DNA of 64,000 nt, taken from contig VDFB02252616.1 of assembly GCA_007258455.2 (NCBI GenBank), forward strand, positions 118,580,552-118,644,551. The letters are read 5' to 3'. A program made the position numbers and the translations under genes. Each line of letters starts with the position of its first letter. Positions within the stretch are counted from its first letter, which is position 1. The notes beneath the pieces are model-generated. The model was not told where the DNA came from. It saw nothing but the letters and a program-made list of their open reading frames with translations, and did no database searches. This stretch comes from Sequoia sempervirens. Its lineage: Eukaryota; Streptophyta; Pinopsida; Cupressales; Cupressaceae. Below are positions 11,232 to 24,120 of the stretch, one piece after another.

Positions 11232-11754
11232 CCACAGTCCTTAGTACTAATGATTTTATGAACTACATTTGAACTTGCAGGTTTCAAAAGCACTCTGGAA
11301 AAATCTTCACGCACAGGTTCTAGAAAATTTTTGCACTTGACTACACGGTTCGGGTGCACTTGACCTATTTTTTGGCACTTTTGACATTTTCCCGCACATT
11401 TGCTTTCTGATAGAGGTGCTTTTGACTGATTTTTGCACTCCTGTTTCTAGAAATAGAGGTTCTTTTGACTTTTTCTAGCAATTTTTCCTTCAGACAAAGG
11501 CTACCTTTGATTGTTTTGCTTTGCTTTTGCTCTGTCAAGCTTTGGTCCGAAAGTTGAATGTTCATTTTCAATTTCTAACACTAACAAGTACTTGATTTGA
11601 ATGTGTGATAGGTACTAATGGGTTTTTTTGTAGGATTTGTAGAGGTATAATGAGTGTTTATCCAAAAAAAACTAACACATTTGTTATAGGGAAGATGAAC
11701 ATTCAAAGAATTCTAAGTGTTTCCAAAGCTTTCTAAAGTTATAAATATTTAATT

Positions 11755-12140
11755 GGTGCTTAAAAAGAACCCCATTGAACAAACATTTCAATTTTTGGTG
11801 CTCTAAAATGAACCTTTTCCAAGCTTTTTAAGTTAGAAAATGCTTTCATTTGGTGCTTAAAAAGAACTCCACAAACAAACATTTTATTTTTTGTTCCTCT
11901 AAAATGAACCTTTTCCAAGCTTTTTAAGTTAGAAAATGCTTTTGTTTGGTGCTTAAAAAGAACCCCAACAAACAAAAATTTCAATTTTGATGCATCTAAA
12001 ATGAATATTCAAAGCCTTTATAAGTTAGAAAACACTCAAATTGGTGCTTAAAAAGAACCCCACAAACAAGCACTTTTAATTGGTGCTCTAAAATGGATGT
12101 TTTGAAGCTTTTAATTGGTTTTGCTTTGAATGTTTGATTT
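11755..12140 (+). repeat. Tandem repeat, about 96 bp x 4, in element B leader
   Basis: The word GGTGCTTAAAAAGAAC recurs at 11755, 11852, 11948 and 12043, each followed by CCAACAAACA, GGTGCTCTAAAATG and AAGCTTTTTAAGTTAGAAAA-like blocks. The minus-strand ORFs here are made from this repeat. Confidence 0.85.
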
Positions 12141-14019
12141 TTTGTTGACCAAACGATTTTAATTTGTTGACGAACACACGATTTATTTTGTTGACCAAAT
12201 AACACAAGGATCTAGAAAACACTCAGTTTTGGGCTTAAAATTGGACAAATCAATTTCTTGTATTGCACATTGCAATTACTTTGTTTGAAATCCAAAACAC
12301 TTCATCTTGGTGCAATTAAAAAGAAGAAGAAAAAAAACCTATTATGTTATTCACACTTTATTTAGCACTGCTCGAGGCACTTAAAAAGAATCAAATTGCA
12401 ATGAAGTATATGTTGTATCTGATGTGTCTGGAAAACTAAAGTGTTTAATCCTCTCCCCTCGTGTCTTTTTTTTGGTGATCTTGGGTGACAAAAACAACAT
12501 TTTTGAGTTTAGCATCTTGGTCATTTTATCTTTTATCCTTAGAAAGAGGGCTTGCTTTGAGACACATCCCACACTAGAGAACTCATTGCAAGGTCTCGAA
12601 GCACATTTATTGGTGGGCTATATCAAAGGTTGTGAAATTGTAAGAAAGTAGCTTCAAGTCATGCCGACAACATATTGTACCTAATGCCATCCCTTAAGTC
12701 GAATAGGAATGGTTAAATAGCCTTAAGTGGCTAGTGGGTAAGTTTTGGTTACTATGTTCATAGTTTATTGTCATTAAAACCTTATTGTTGTAGAGGCCAA
12801 CTAGTTCTACGAGCAAGTTCTTTAAAGTGGTGCATTGGGAATTTATTTCCAATAAGTTACTTGTCATGTCTATTTTTTTGGTGAAAATATAGAGATCAAG
12901 AGTTCATTCTTAAACATATCTCTATATTTTCCCATAAAGTTGCATGCAAATTCATCTCTTCTACTACGGAGTGCATGAGGAAAGCCTACTGAGAAGAACG
13001 TACCTATTCCTTAAGGTGTAAACATTGTTTTCTAAAAACAAGTTCCATTAGCCATCAAAAATATTTCACATCAAACTTTGTGCTTGCATTAAAATGAATA
13101 CATCAAAACAAGTATTTAACATGGTTCTAAAATGAAAAACCCTTTTGACTTAGTGCAGATCCTTTGAAAAGAGCCATATATTTGTACTCCTAAAAGATAT
13201 CATAAAAAAATATTTTTGAAGGTTTTCAGATATCGGGGCTCACATTTCAAGTCACATTAGGGAAAAGTAAACATTGGAAACTATGACTTTAGCATTTTTA
13301 CCTCTATGAACTTTGATTTTTCATGGAGGGAAACGTGCTTAAAGTATAGACATTGAGTTCACACAAGTTTTGATTGTGGTCTTGCATGATATCACTTTCC
13401 AAATCTCGAAAGAGATCAAAAAAATCATCCAAAACTACAAAAATCATCAATGCTGCTACCAAATACTGAAGCTAGAAAATAAAATTGAATAGAGGCTGCT
13501 TTTGCCACTGGTTCTAACACACTTTATCAAACAATGGTCGCACTTTCCAAAAATAACTCACTTTTTCTCTTTGTCCCATAACAACTGCTGATGAAAATCT
13601 ACTACTTTTGACAAATCCAACGAACTTGCTATAGAACTGGCCGCACTTAATCTTTTTGTGCAACATTTGACAAAATTTTCCCAATGCACTTGACCAAAAA
13701 TTGGTCGCACTTTCCAAAATAGTTCACTTCTGATTGTGCAAATCACCAAATCTAAAAGAATACCCACAAAGGATGCACTTGAAATTTTTGGTCACACTTG
13801 TCCAAAATTTAGCACACTTGATACAAACCTAGTCATAGTTGATAAAATTGGTCGCTTTTGCTCACAATTTTCTGCTTCTTCTCAAAGACCATCACTTTTG
13901 CTTTGTGTTCTACTAAAAATCATAAAAGTGATCCAAAGCTGGTTACAAGATCTTTGTTGAAACAAAATAATTGGAAACTCAAGATACGTCATATAATCCT
14001 ACTTTTGGAAAATCAAGAT

Positions 14020-14155
14020 CAAAACAAACAAACTTGGATTATTCCCTCACCCACACTTCTAAGATATTAACAGTTGCTTGAACCTCAAGGCTAGTTCAAG
14101 TAAGCTTTTCCGTAACATATCCTCTAGAAGAAGTGAAATATCAATCCAGGCCTTT
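14020..14155 (+). repeat. Leader segment duplicated in the 3' region (see 25846-25990)
   Basis: The stretch containing TTCTAAGATAT, CTTGAACCTCA, TAGTTCAAGTA and ACATATCCTCTAGAA is found again at about 25846-25990 in the same orientation, with roughly 80% identity by eye. The two copies frame the coding part of the element and lie 11.8 kb apart. Confidence 0.7.
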
Positions 14156-15511
14156 CAACATTTTGAGATCCAAGAATATTGTCATTCCAAAACAACACTC
14201 AAACCTTAGGGTCTTGAGCTTCATAACAACCATACTAAAACACCAACATTGTCGCCTTATGACCATTTGGCATCTAGTTGCTCCAGTCCAACAACCAAAC
14301 CTTATAGCACCAATCCTACATCCAAGTATTCACACATATTGAAGGTGAACAAATTGATATCATTAGTAGTTTAAGAAGCTTCGTATTTGAGAACAAAAAA
14401 AACACCAAACCAGTGGAGAAACACGTCAAACATTCTAGATAAAGAAGAGGAGAAATTAGATCTCACGGTTGGGAGACCTGTATTACCACCTCCTGTGTGG
14501 AAATAGTATCCATCCTTCATGATCTCTGGCAAGAATAAGATCCTTAAACGAAAGTCCATATTCCGCTTGTCAAAGAAGCGTCGTAGTCAAAATTTTATCA
14601 AGGCACACATTATGAAATCTTACTGCAACCGGGAACTCTTGCTAAGAAACTTTTATAGACGTTTTTTAATTGGTGAACCAGATTTGAATACTCAATAGAA
14701 AATCCCAAAAATAAACAAAAAATCATTTTCCTTAAAACAAAAAATCCAAAAAAACAAAAGCATTCTTTTCCATAGTTAGGAGTCATGAAAATGTTCACAA
14801 AAGCTTGACAGTTGTTTATGACAACTACGAGATCACAACATAGAAAGAACATGGAAGCAAACAAAAGCAATGCAAACATACCACCAACCAACACCACAAA
14901 TGAAGAAGGTGTCCCTTGGGGTTATAGGCCAAATGACCTTGAAACACCTCAAAAGAGACCCACATTCAACACAACACCTAGTGGGGAAGAGGTAATACAT
15001 AGACAAAAAGAAGCCATAGAAAGAGAAAAAAAGAGCCCAAAGGCTATGGTTGTAGAGGAGTGGGATACTAAGGAAGAAACAAAAGATGAAGAACTATTTT
15101 AACATTCAAACAATCCAAAGGTGCTCAAGTTGATGGATAGACTCCTAAGAAAGGATCTAAATGCTTACTTTTTTAAATTGGCACAAAGTGGTGCTAAATT
15201 TCCTATAGACTTCAACATGGAAGATATCAAAGACCCTCATCTCATTCCCTTAGGAGATAACTCAGTGGTGAAAGAAATACCCAAACCCTTGGAAATCCTA
15301 AATATGTCAGCTGTATTCACACAAGGAAAAGATCAACTAGTGGAAAACCCCTTCTATAGAAAACCAACTCAAATCAAACAAGCGACAGTGGCCCAACAAT
15401 ATCAAGGAGGTCCATCCTAATACGTACCAAAAATCAACAATCTACCACTAGGAAAATTTGTTCCTCAAAATACTTCATATGGTCCCCTCCCCAATCCACT
15501 GTACCAACAAC

Positions 15512-15930
15512 AAGGTGTGCCATAGGGTACCCTTCTCAAATTTTCCCATCAACAAGGTAACCCACCAATGCACCATTAGGGAAACCTTCAATATGGTTCA
15601 CCCCAAAAACAAGGTGTGCCACAACACACCCTTCCCAATTTGTCCCATCAACAAGATAACCCACTAATGCACCATCAGGGAAACCTTCAATATAGTTCAC
15701 CCCAACAACAAGGTGTGCCATAAGGCACCCTTCCTAATTCATCCCATCAACAAGGTAACCCACTAACACACCATCAGAGAAACCTTCACTATAGTTTTCC
15801 TCAAAAATAAGGTGTGCCATAGGGAACCCTTCCCAATTCGTCCCATCAATAAGGTAACCCGCCAACACATAATCATGGAAACCTTTAGAACACCTCATCC
15901 TAACAATAGGGTGTACCACTAACGCAGTAT
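15512..15930 (+). repeat. 99-bp (33-codon) tandem repeat in gag
   Basis: AAGGTGTGCC recurs at 15512, 15611, 15710 and 15809, with a diverged copy near 15908, always 99 bp apart and in frame. Each unit encodes a version of QQGVPxGTLPNxSHQQGNP followed by HHQGNLQY. Frame-preserving length suggests expansion while gag was still translated. Confidence 0.88.
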
Positions 15931-15939
15931 CAAGATACC

Positions 15940-16215
15940 CCTTCACAACAACAACAAGGAGTTAACCCTCCTTCCATTCAACAACAAAGAGCTAACCCTC
16001 CTTACGTACAACAAAGTGCTAATCCTACTTACATCCAACAAGGAGCTAACCCTCCTTACATTCAATAAGGAGCTAACCCTCATTCCATTCAAGAACAAGG
16101 AGCTAATCCTCCTTACATCCAAAAAAGGAGTTAATCCTCCTTACGTTCAATAAGGAGCTAATCCTCCTTAAATTCAAAAAAGAGCTAACCCTCCTTATAT
16201 TCAACAAGGATTTAA
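15940..16215 (+). repeat. Short in-frame Gln/Pro repeat in gag, 27-33 bp per unit
   Basis: About eight copies of CAACAAGGAGCTAACCCTCC-TTACATT-like units encode IQQGANPPY. Later copies are frame-slipped or contain stops (CAATAAGGA in place of CAACAAGGA). Confidence 0.8.
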
Positions 16216-17763
16216 CTCTCTTTCCAGCCATCATAGTTACCAAGGTCATGTACCTCTGCAATACCCAACTTATAATCAAAACATGATAGGACAACAAGGT
16301 CACTACATGTAGGATTCCCAAAAAAAACACCAAATATAGAGATGGAAATGCAACTACAAGCATTGAATCAGAGAATATCAGATATGCACATAGGGAAACC
16401 AAAGAAGACTTATACCCTTTAGGATATATGTCTATTTCCATTTGATCATTCCATCACTATGCTTCCCTTTCCAAAAAACTTTGAGATACCAAAGTTCAAT
16501 AAATATAAAGGAAAAGGAGATTCAATAGAAAACATGAGAGATTTCTCGGTAGCATGCATGGAAGTACAAAACAACAACTCGTACCACATAAGGCTCTTTC
16601 CCCATAGACTTACTGGCCATGCCATGGAGTGGTTTGGCCATCTACCACCAAGAGTTAAAATTTTTGATGAACTATCTACCAAATTCATAACACACTTCAA
16701 TTTCAACATGGAACAAGACATCACCATCGCGGATCTATACAAAATGAAATAGATTCAAGGAGAATCCTTCACCTCCTACCTTCAACGATGGTGACATAAG
16801 GCTAGTCCATGCAAATCACCTATTCTTGACAAGGAACTGGTCAACATACTCATTTAAAATGTCCAAGTAGAAGTCAACTACCAACTTACCATGTTGTGTC
16901 CCACAAACTTTGAAGAGGCCATTGAAAAGGGACTACACATAGGAAGGTCCCTCATAGCAAGAGGAGTGATCAAGATAAACAACCCAAGAGATAGTCCTTC
17001 GAGTTCAAATGATAAACCTAAAATTTGGGCCAAGAAAAAGAATGTTACAAATGATGGGGTAGTGGATGCTAGAGTATTATGGAATGTACAAAATCCAAAT
17101 GTACCTAAAAACAATCCTCAAGTGGAAAAAACAAGTTATACTCCTAATAATGCACAAAACAACCAACTTACATATCCCCAAAACAATTAAGCAATCAACC
17201 AACAAACATATCAGGGAGGGAAGCAGAGACAATACGATCAACCAAGAAGGAAGTTCATAGTATTAGGAGAGCCACTTGAGATAGTCATGCGCAAGCTAGT
17301 ACAACAAAACCTCATCAAGGTTAACGATCACCCAAACTATGAGGAACCGAGATTCAAAACACCATGGTATAACGAGAAGGACTTGTGTGAGTTCCACAAA
17401 ATTAAAGGACATACAACAAACAATTGTATGAGACTCAGGCATCTCATACAAGACTTGATAGATAAAAGAGAAGTGGATGTCAAACATCATCCTAGGAAGA
17501 AGGACCTACAGATATATACCAATCCAATTCCAAACCATGCTAAAAGGAATGACAAAGGAAAGGACCAAGACTATCACAATGCTAACTACAATTATGGTGA
17601 CATAGTTCTAGGAACCCTCTCTCAAGTAGATGAAAATAGGGTGGATTTAGTGACTATATGAACTGGAGACAACAATTGTAACATAACTACCCATCGAGGG
17701 AGAGTTACAATACAAGGAGCCCCACCTAATCCCGCAGCTAAGTCACCAAGTGACTACAATATT

Positions 17764-18334
17764 GTGGAGTAGTTGAAAAATACTCTTTCCTTGATCTCAA
17801 TCCTAGAACTGCTAAAACTATCACCCACACATAGGGAGATACTTGAAAAAGCATTGGAAACTTCAGTTCCTAAAGACCTCAATCTAGATCAGTTCCAAGC
17901 AATGGTTAGAAAAATCATAGCCAACCACCATCTAGTCTTTTTTGAGAAAGATCTTTCACAAAGATCATTCCACAACCAAGCTCTCTACATAGAGGCTGGT
18001 GTCCACAAAAACATGGTTAGGAGAGTGTTGATAGATAATGGTACAGGTATAAACATATTTACCTTGAAATTCATCAAACAGTTGGGGTATTCTGATAATG
18101 TGATAGACAAAGGAAAGAGCATTACTATAAGGGTCTATGATGATCTTGATAGGAATTTAGAAGGGACATTCAGGCTACCAGTGCAGATAGGACCAACCAT
18201 CACAAAAACTACATGTCAAGTATTTGACCTTGAGTTTTTGTATAACCTCCTCCTAGGATGCCCTTGGATCCACTCATTACAAGTAGTTCAATAAACCTTT
18301 CACCAATGCCTAACATTTCCCCATGAAGGAAAAG
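17764..18334 (+). pseudogene. Aspartic protease domain of element B pol (broken)
   Basis: After SPSDYNIVE and a stop, the frame runs LKNTLSLISILELLKLSPTHR, a leader typical of plant Athila/Tat pol. The retropepsin-like part follows: VLIDNGTGINIFTLKFIKQL (active-site region near 18030-18060, reading DNGTG in the DTG/DNGS position) and LLGCPWIHSLQ, which corresponds to the family's LLGRPWIH. A stop follows at 18292-18294. The downstream frame TFHQCLTFPHEGKEV is cut by the solo LTR at 18340 and continues at 19569 as TLYVDPEP. The protease would mature the polyprotein. Confidence 0.8.
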
Positions 18335-18339
18335 AGGTG

Positions 18340-19563
18340 TGTTGAACATCCAAAATATTGAGAGGGGGGGTGAATCAGTATTCCATAAAACCATAATAAA
18401 ATCCACTTAAATATTATCACAATTTTGAATAATTAGCAAGAGAGAACATAGAAACAAGTCAATGAAACCATACACAAGAACACCAAGATTTTTACGTGGA
18501 AAATACAAAATGGGTAAAACAATAGTGAGGGTTAACTCACAATATATTATATCCGGATACAAAATATTAGAGGGCTCATCCTAGGACTCACTATCCTTAA
18601 AAGGCTTACAACATGAGTACAAAAGATGGCTCACTACCAAGATACAATGACAGTGGATCACTGCCAAAAGATTGAACTGACAGAATACACCTCCAATGTG
18701 TAGGGTTCAATTCCACTGAAGCTCAAAATATGAAGTACTACCTCTCACAATAATCACTCAACAAAACCTATTGTCACAACAAATAAAGCATTTAGGTGCT
18801 GATATTCTTTCAACTTTCTTCCACACTCACACACCCACTTCTCACACTCATCTGTATGTCTCTCTTTTTCTTTCTCCTTCTACTCTCTCTTCTTTTTCAT
18901 TCCTCAAAACATCTTTATATATACAAGTATATCTTAATAATCAATTAGGTCAGCACCATATAAGGTTTAAACATTTCATCCACATAGTGCATTATACCAA
19001 GTTGGCTATCATCCATAAAACATAATTAGTATTTATAATAAATTGCATACGCTAAGTCGGCCAAGAATAGAACACAATTATCTAAACCAATAGATAATTC
19101 TCAATGCAAACACGTTTCAGATCTAAGAACACATTAATTTCCCATCATACCATCAACAAAGAGACTAAAAAAACTGTAGCATAAGAATATTCACCTTAGT
19201 AGAATGCAGAGTCTCCCACACAGTATGCCACACACAAAACAACAATAAAATATAGAGTTGGACTCTTTCAAAGATAACTTTCTGCTCACAACAAAAGACA
19301 TCTCAAGATCTAGGATATAGCTATCTGAATGAGCCAAGATAACATGGTTAAGAGATTAGAGTCATATCAGATCTTGCAATTAATTCTGGACTCAAATACC
19401 AAGACACTGACCCATCACAAAAGGGTATTGCTGGTAGAGAACAACTTCCAATAAACCAAGCATAATTCCCATAAAGTTATCACCATGTTGACATCAATGA
19501 CAACATATGAACAACCAACATAGACCATCCATACTTCATTCTCATGTTGCAAGGCTTCCAACA
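18340..19563. mobile_element. Solo LTR 1 (1,224 bp) nested in element B pol
   Basis: The insert runs from TGTTGAACATCC to GCTTCCAACA (TG...CA with inverted TGTTG/CAACA ends) and is flanked by the 5-bp duplication AGGTG (18335-18339 and 19564-19568). Removing it with one AGGTG joins HEGKEV to TLYVDPEP in frame. Near its start it has ATTGAGAGGGGGGGTGAATC and later GATTTTTACGTGGAAAA, both shared with solo LTR 2 at 45538-46615. No internal coding region is present, so it is a solo LTR or a very small LTR-like element. Confidence 0.85.
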
Positions 19564-19568
19564 AGGTG

Positions 19569-20850
19569 ACACTATATGTTGATCCTGAACCCTTCCACTT
19601 TTGTGAAAAATTGGAGAAGTATAATAAGATCCAACATATACCCAACAACGATATATCCTTCCATTCATTCTCATATGTTGACCCTTCCATGTTACCATCA
19701 ACCTCAACCAAAATCACATCAAATGAGCAACCAAAACAGAAACCAAGGTTCAAGTACTAGATAAGGGTAATGGAAATTATCACTTCAACCAACACCTAAA
19801 GTTTATGGAGGCCCGAAAGAGATCAAATATGTTCAGAAAGTGAAAATGATAGCCAAACCCAGGATTTTCACCAAGTGGGGAGATATGAAGGACGAAGAGA
19901 TATTCAAAGAGGACTTATCATCAATGATCTACAAAGAGGACTAAAAGGAACCAAAAAAACTAGAACCCATTCTAATTGATGCTAACAGTACAGGTTATCA
20001 ATTAGCTAAAAAATGGGATATCAAGGGCAGGTGGCCTTGGGCTACACAAACAAGGCTGATGGGAAACTATCATAGTGGAACAGAGAAAGAAAATTATGGG
20101 GCTAAGCTATAAACCAAAAGACTTGTTTACTCCAAATACTAGATGAACCTCTTTTAAGAAATGAGAAACTTCTACTAGCATTAATGAATTGGATATCTAC
20201 CACATTATGGACAATGATTTACTTGTCGAAGACCTATTTGAAAAATTTACCATTGATAGGTTCCTTATCCAATCTCTCAAAACTATTCCCAATATCTATT
20301 ATTATTTCAAAACAGACTCTAACAAGTACAAGTGGGATTCTCCTTTGTCACTGAATATGATTCCTCCATCTCAAGTGATGATGATCTAGACACCCAATGG
20401 GAAAACGAAACTAGATCCGTACTAACCATCTGAGCAACCTCCGTAAGCTTTGAAAATAATGAGGATAGCCTACCCCTCTTCTACCCACAACTAATAGATT
20501 GGGACCAACAACAACATACACCTATTCTGAATCAATTCTAGAATGATGAAGCAACCACACAGTTCATGGGACTTCTAATGGACATACTAGTAAGAGATCA
20601 TAAAGCAAGGTTCATCATGGAACTCAAGGAGGATGCATACTTCGATGCGGAGATTGTATCCTCTAGTCGCAAAAATAAGATCCCCTAGAGAGCACTACAA
20701 TGTGGCTCTATTGGATCCTGAAAAGAAGAAAATAAATTACACATCTGAAGGTGAAAACCCCTTTGAGGTACTCGAGGATAGAGGGTTCAATATCCCCATA
20801 TCTGAATATAAGGAAAAGTCAACACTACAGGTAGAAGAAACATAATCCAT
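19569..20850 (+). pseudogene. Linker between protease and RT of element B pol
   Basis: The pol frame resumes with TLYVDPEPFHFCEKLEKYNK and runs with several frame slips and stops through FHSFSYVDPS, MDNDLLVEDLF and a stretch rich in Asp/Glu. Long spacers of this kind between protease and RT occur in Tat/Ogre elements. I see no catalytic motif. Confidence 0.6.
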
Positions 20851-22256
20851 CAATGTGGGCACAACAAAGAACCCAAAGATCACATACCATGCAGCATCAC
20901 TTGATCTTGAAGATAAAGCAAACTTCACAAAATTCATCAACAAAAAAGGTAAAATTTGCATGGACCTATGTAGATATGCCTGGACTAGATCTGACATTAG
21001 TGGTACATCATTTGGTCGTATTCCCTGGAGAAAAACCTATCAAACAAAAACTAAGGAAAATGCATCCTCAAATAACATTATTGATAAAGGTAGAACTAAA
21101 GAAGTTAATAGATGTGGGTTTGATTAGACCCATTGATTATCTAGAATTGATATCAAATCTAGTACCAGTGTCCAAACCAACTGGGGACATAAGGATTTGC
21201 GCAGATTTTTGATACTTGAACAAAGCTTGTTCGAAGGATGACTTTCCTCTTATGAGTATAGACATGATTGTAGATTTAATAGAAAAACATAAGATGCTAT
21301 CTTTGATGGATGCTTTCTCTAGGTATAATCAAATAAAAATATCCCTTGGTGATCAGCATAAAATGACATTTACTTGTGCCCGGGGAAGCTTCTGCTGGAA
21401 TGTAATTCCATTTGGCCTAAAGAATGTAGGAGGGACATATCAAAGAGCAATGCCGACGAGATTCCATGATATGCTACATACAATCATGGAATACTATGTG
21501 GATGACATTAGATAGAAAAGTACGTCATAAGGGAAGATCATTTGACAAATCTTGCAAAGGTGTTTGATTAACTTAAACAATATAACTTGAGACTCAACCC
21601 AAAAAAATGTGTGTTCAAAGTAACATCCAAAAATCTGCTAGGGTATATAGTGTCAAGAAGGGGGATTGAGGTAGATCCTGTAAAAGTAAAATCATTTCAA
21701 GAGATGCCTCCACCAAAGAAATTAAAGCAACTAAGAAGATTACAAGGAAAGCTACAATCTATCAGGCAATTTATCACACAATTGCCAAACAAATGTCACC
21801 CTTTCACTCATCTCTTACACAAGGACATCACCTTCAAGTGGGATGGGAGATGTGACCAAGAGTTTTAGCAAGTCAAGGAGTACCTACTCACTCCTCTTGT
21901 ACTCATGCCACCTATTCCAGACAAGGAAATGGTACTCTACATGTCTACCACACAAGAAACATTGGGAGCTCTCCTAGCCTAGCTAGATGATAATAACAAA
22001 GAAAGAGCGGTCTACTACATCAACCAAACATTGGTGGGCTAAAATTTGAACTACTCAAAAGAGCATGTATCTCAGTCATATTTGGGACACAAAAGTTGAG
22101 ACACTATATCTTAAATAGAAAATTAAAGTTGATTTCAAAAGTAGACCCACTAAAGTACCTACTAGCAAAAGCAGTCCTAACAGGAAAAATTGCTAAATGG
22201 GTAATGATTCTAAGTGAATTCAATATAGAGTATGTGGATAGAAGACCCATAAGGGT
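20851..22256 (+). pseudogene. Reverse transcriptase and first RNase H of element B (broken)
   Basis: RT motifs appear in order: VDMPGLDLTLVVHHL, FPGEKPIKQKLRKMHP, VGLIRPIDY, VPVSKPTGDIRICADF, a stop, YLNKACSKDDFPL, LMDAFSRYNQIKI, FTCARGSFCWNVIPFGLKN, TYQRAM and the active site YYVDDI near 21494. The connection has RLNPKKCVF, LLGYIVSRRGIEVDP and LRRLQGKLQSIRQFI. The gypsy RNase H part (about 21840-22256) reads WDGRC, LYMSTTQETLGALLA and ERAVYYINQTLVG, with the usual catalytic Asp replaced by Gln in TTQET. Stops and frame slips occur throughout, so it is inactive. The end is cut by the 22265-23683 insert. Confidence 0.88.
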
Positions 22257-22264
22257 ACTCTATT

Positions 22265-23683
22265 GATGGAAAAAGTAAACCTTTTTCCTCACTTAATTTT
22301 GGAATAATTATCATTTAATTAACCTAATTTTTCCTAGGTTTAGTGTTGTAATGTGTTGTACACATTCACATTGATCTTGGGCCCCTTTTTAATAAGATTT
22401 ACCTAGATTATACCCTATTTATGGTGTTGTAAAGTGTTGTAATACACTTTCACACTTATCTAGGGTCTCATTAATTAATTATGGTTAATTAGAGTTAATT
22501 AGCCCCTTTAATTCAAATTTAAGCCTTATTTATGACACCTTCCAAAGGTTCCATCCTGCTACTATTCAAATTATAAAATATTTAATTTCACTTTCTATTC
22601 ATATTTAACATGGGTTTTTGATGTTATTTCACCCCCCAAAGGCAAGGTCCTAGAAAATTGTGCTAGGACCCATTCGCCCTAGGTGGTAAATGGGTCCTCC
22701 CTTAATAAGGACCCCCTTTTTGAATTTAATTTTGGTAGGATTTTAATAATATTCATTTCCAGATTTGGTGTCGGCTTGAATTATTTGAATTTCAGGGTTA
22801 ATCTCTAGATTTAGTATAAACAAGGGATTAATTCAAATGGTTTCATCATAGACTTCCAAGCATTCATGCACTATAGCAAATTTTAGTTCACAAGAGTTTA
22901 CAAGAGCAATTCAAAGGCATTTCAAGGTAGATTATTAAGGTTTTATTGTAGCAATTCAAGATCATTTCATCATGACAAAGGCACAGTGCATTCATGCATG
23001 GTGTTGAGCTAAGATAGTTTATGTAGCATTGAATATCTACTTGCAAGCATTGTTTCACATCTATTCAAGGATCAATATCTACATTCTTTATGGCCACTTC
23101 ATGTTAGTTTGCAGATTTACATCCCAAGAAAACATCCAAGGTATCATCAATTACATATTTCATGTTTCATGCTTCAATTTCCTTATCTCATCATTTGGTT
23201 TAATTACCTAAATCAAGTTTGACTTAGGAGAACACCTATTCACTAAAAATCAACAATTTTTTCTCCTCTTTAATGTGTGTTTGCAGATTTATAGGTTGAA
23301 GATCAAGTGGAGAAGAAATTGGAAGCAAAATTACAAAAAATTTCAAGTTGGAAAGTTGACGAAATTGAAGCTACAAAATTTATTACAGGTTTTCGGGAGC
23401 TGTCAACTGGGGATCTAAGAGTACAGACATCAAGGAAAATAACCCAAATCTCAGTTTTAGAAACCCTAACAGGGACCCATTCACCACTAAAGGCGAATGA
23501 GTCCTTTGTGCCATAAAAATAGGCTTCTTGCAACAAGGTACACATCATTTTGAGCTCTAAAAACTTACCTCATAGTTGCTATAACAGTTAGGTTTAGTTT
23601 TTGATTTTTATTTATACCATATCACACACAAAATAACATGTTTTAGGGTGAGAATTAGTGGTCTATCATTTTTATTTTGGTAA
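22265..23683. mobile_element. Unclassified 1.42-kb insertion in element B pol
   Basis: The 8-bp direct repeat ACTCTATT flanks the insert (22257-22264 and 23684-23691). Excising it with one copy gives an open frame joining VDRRPIRVLY to LPSKQGQIIANQLVEAP, which is the normal RNase H linker of this element type. The insert begins GATGGAAAAAGTAAACC and ends TTTTATTTTGGTAA. I find no terminal inverted repeats, no poly(A) tail and no coding motif. The 8-bp duplication would fit a DNA transposon or a short retroposon. A degenerate solo LTR with a 5-bp TCTAT duplication cannot be excluded. Confidence 0.65.
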
Positions 23684-23691
23684 ACTCTATT

Positions 23692-24120
23692 TACCCTCTA
23701 AACAAGGACAGATCATAGCAAACCAGCTGGTCGAAGCACCTCTATAAGATCACAAGCCTCTTACGACAGAGTTCCCAGATGAAGGAATATTGTTGATAGA
23801 GAAAATAGACCATTGGATCTTATACTTTAAAGAGTCCCATACTAAACATGGATTTGGAGTAGGTATTCTATTTCTCACATCACAACGATATAGTATACCC
23901 AAAGCATACAAAATTGTTTTCCCATGCACAAAAAATATATCAAAGTATGAAGCTCTATCGCATGGCTGAAAATGGCTATTGAATGAAGAATGAAAGAACT
24001 AAAGGTCTTCAAAGACTCTTAGCTAGTGATAAAGCAAGTGAATGATGAGTACCAAACAAAAGAAGACAAGATGATGCAATGGAAAGAATAGGATCGCTTC
24101 TTGATATTCCATAGAATGTT
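23692..24120 (+). pseudogene. Second, archaeal-type RNase H of element B (broken)
   Basis: After KQGQIIANQLVEAPL the frame reads WILYFKESHTKHGFGVGILF, then VFPCTKNISKYEALSHG and later FKDS-LVIKQVND. These correspond to WxLYFDGS, FPCTNNxxEYEAL and GDSxLVIxQ of the extra RNase H found in Tat elements. The first catalytic Asp is changed (YFKES) and stops interrupt it. It lies between the gypsy RNase H and integrase, the standard place. Confidence 0.78.

Larger units (their letters stand above)
11211..14811 (+). other. Element B 5' leader, non-coding with repeats
   Basis: A 3.6-kb stretch lies between LTR and gag. It has many short words such as GCACTTTTGAC/TTGGTCGCACTT (11280-11560 and 13480-13870), a 96-bp tandem repeat (11755-12140) and a segment (14020-14155) that reappears in the 3' region of the element. 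Its ORFs are short and on both strands, and none is supported. Long leaders are usual in giant Tat elements. Confidence 0.6.
14812..17661 (+). pseudogene. Gag of element B (broken)
   Basis: Gag begins at ATG 14812 or 14818 (MTTTRSQHRKNMEANK). In order I see an acidic/basic N-terminal part, then GAKFPIDFNMEDIKDPHLIP. Next come a Pro/Gln-rich repeat region (15512-15930, 33-residue units, then about 10-residue QQGANPPYI units to 16215). A capsid-like retrotrans_gag domain follows at about 16459-16830 (IPKFNKYKGKGDSIENMRDF ... HAMEWFGHLP ... FTSYLQRW). Near 17380-17460 there is a zinc-knuckle-like CEFHKIKGHTTNNC followed by MRLRHLIQDLID, which is typical of plant Athila/Tat gag. Stops occur at 15100, 15418, in the repeats, near 16750 and near 17190. 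Many replace the expected Gln. The protein would package element RNA in cytoplasmic particles. Confidence 0.85.
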
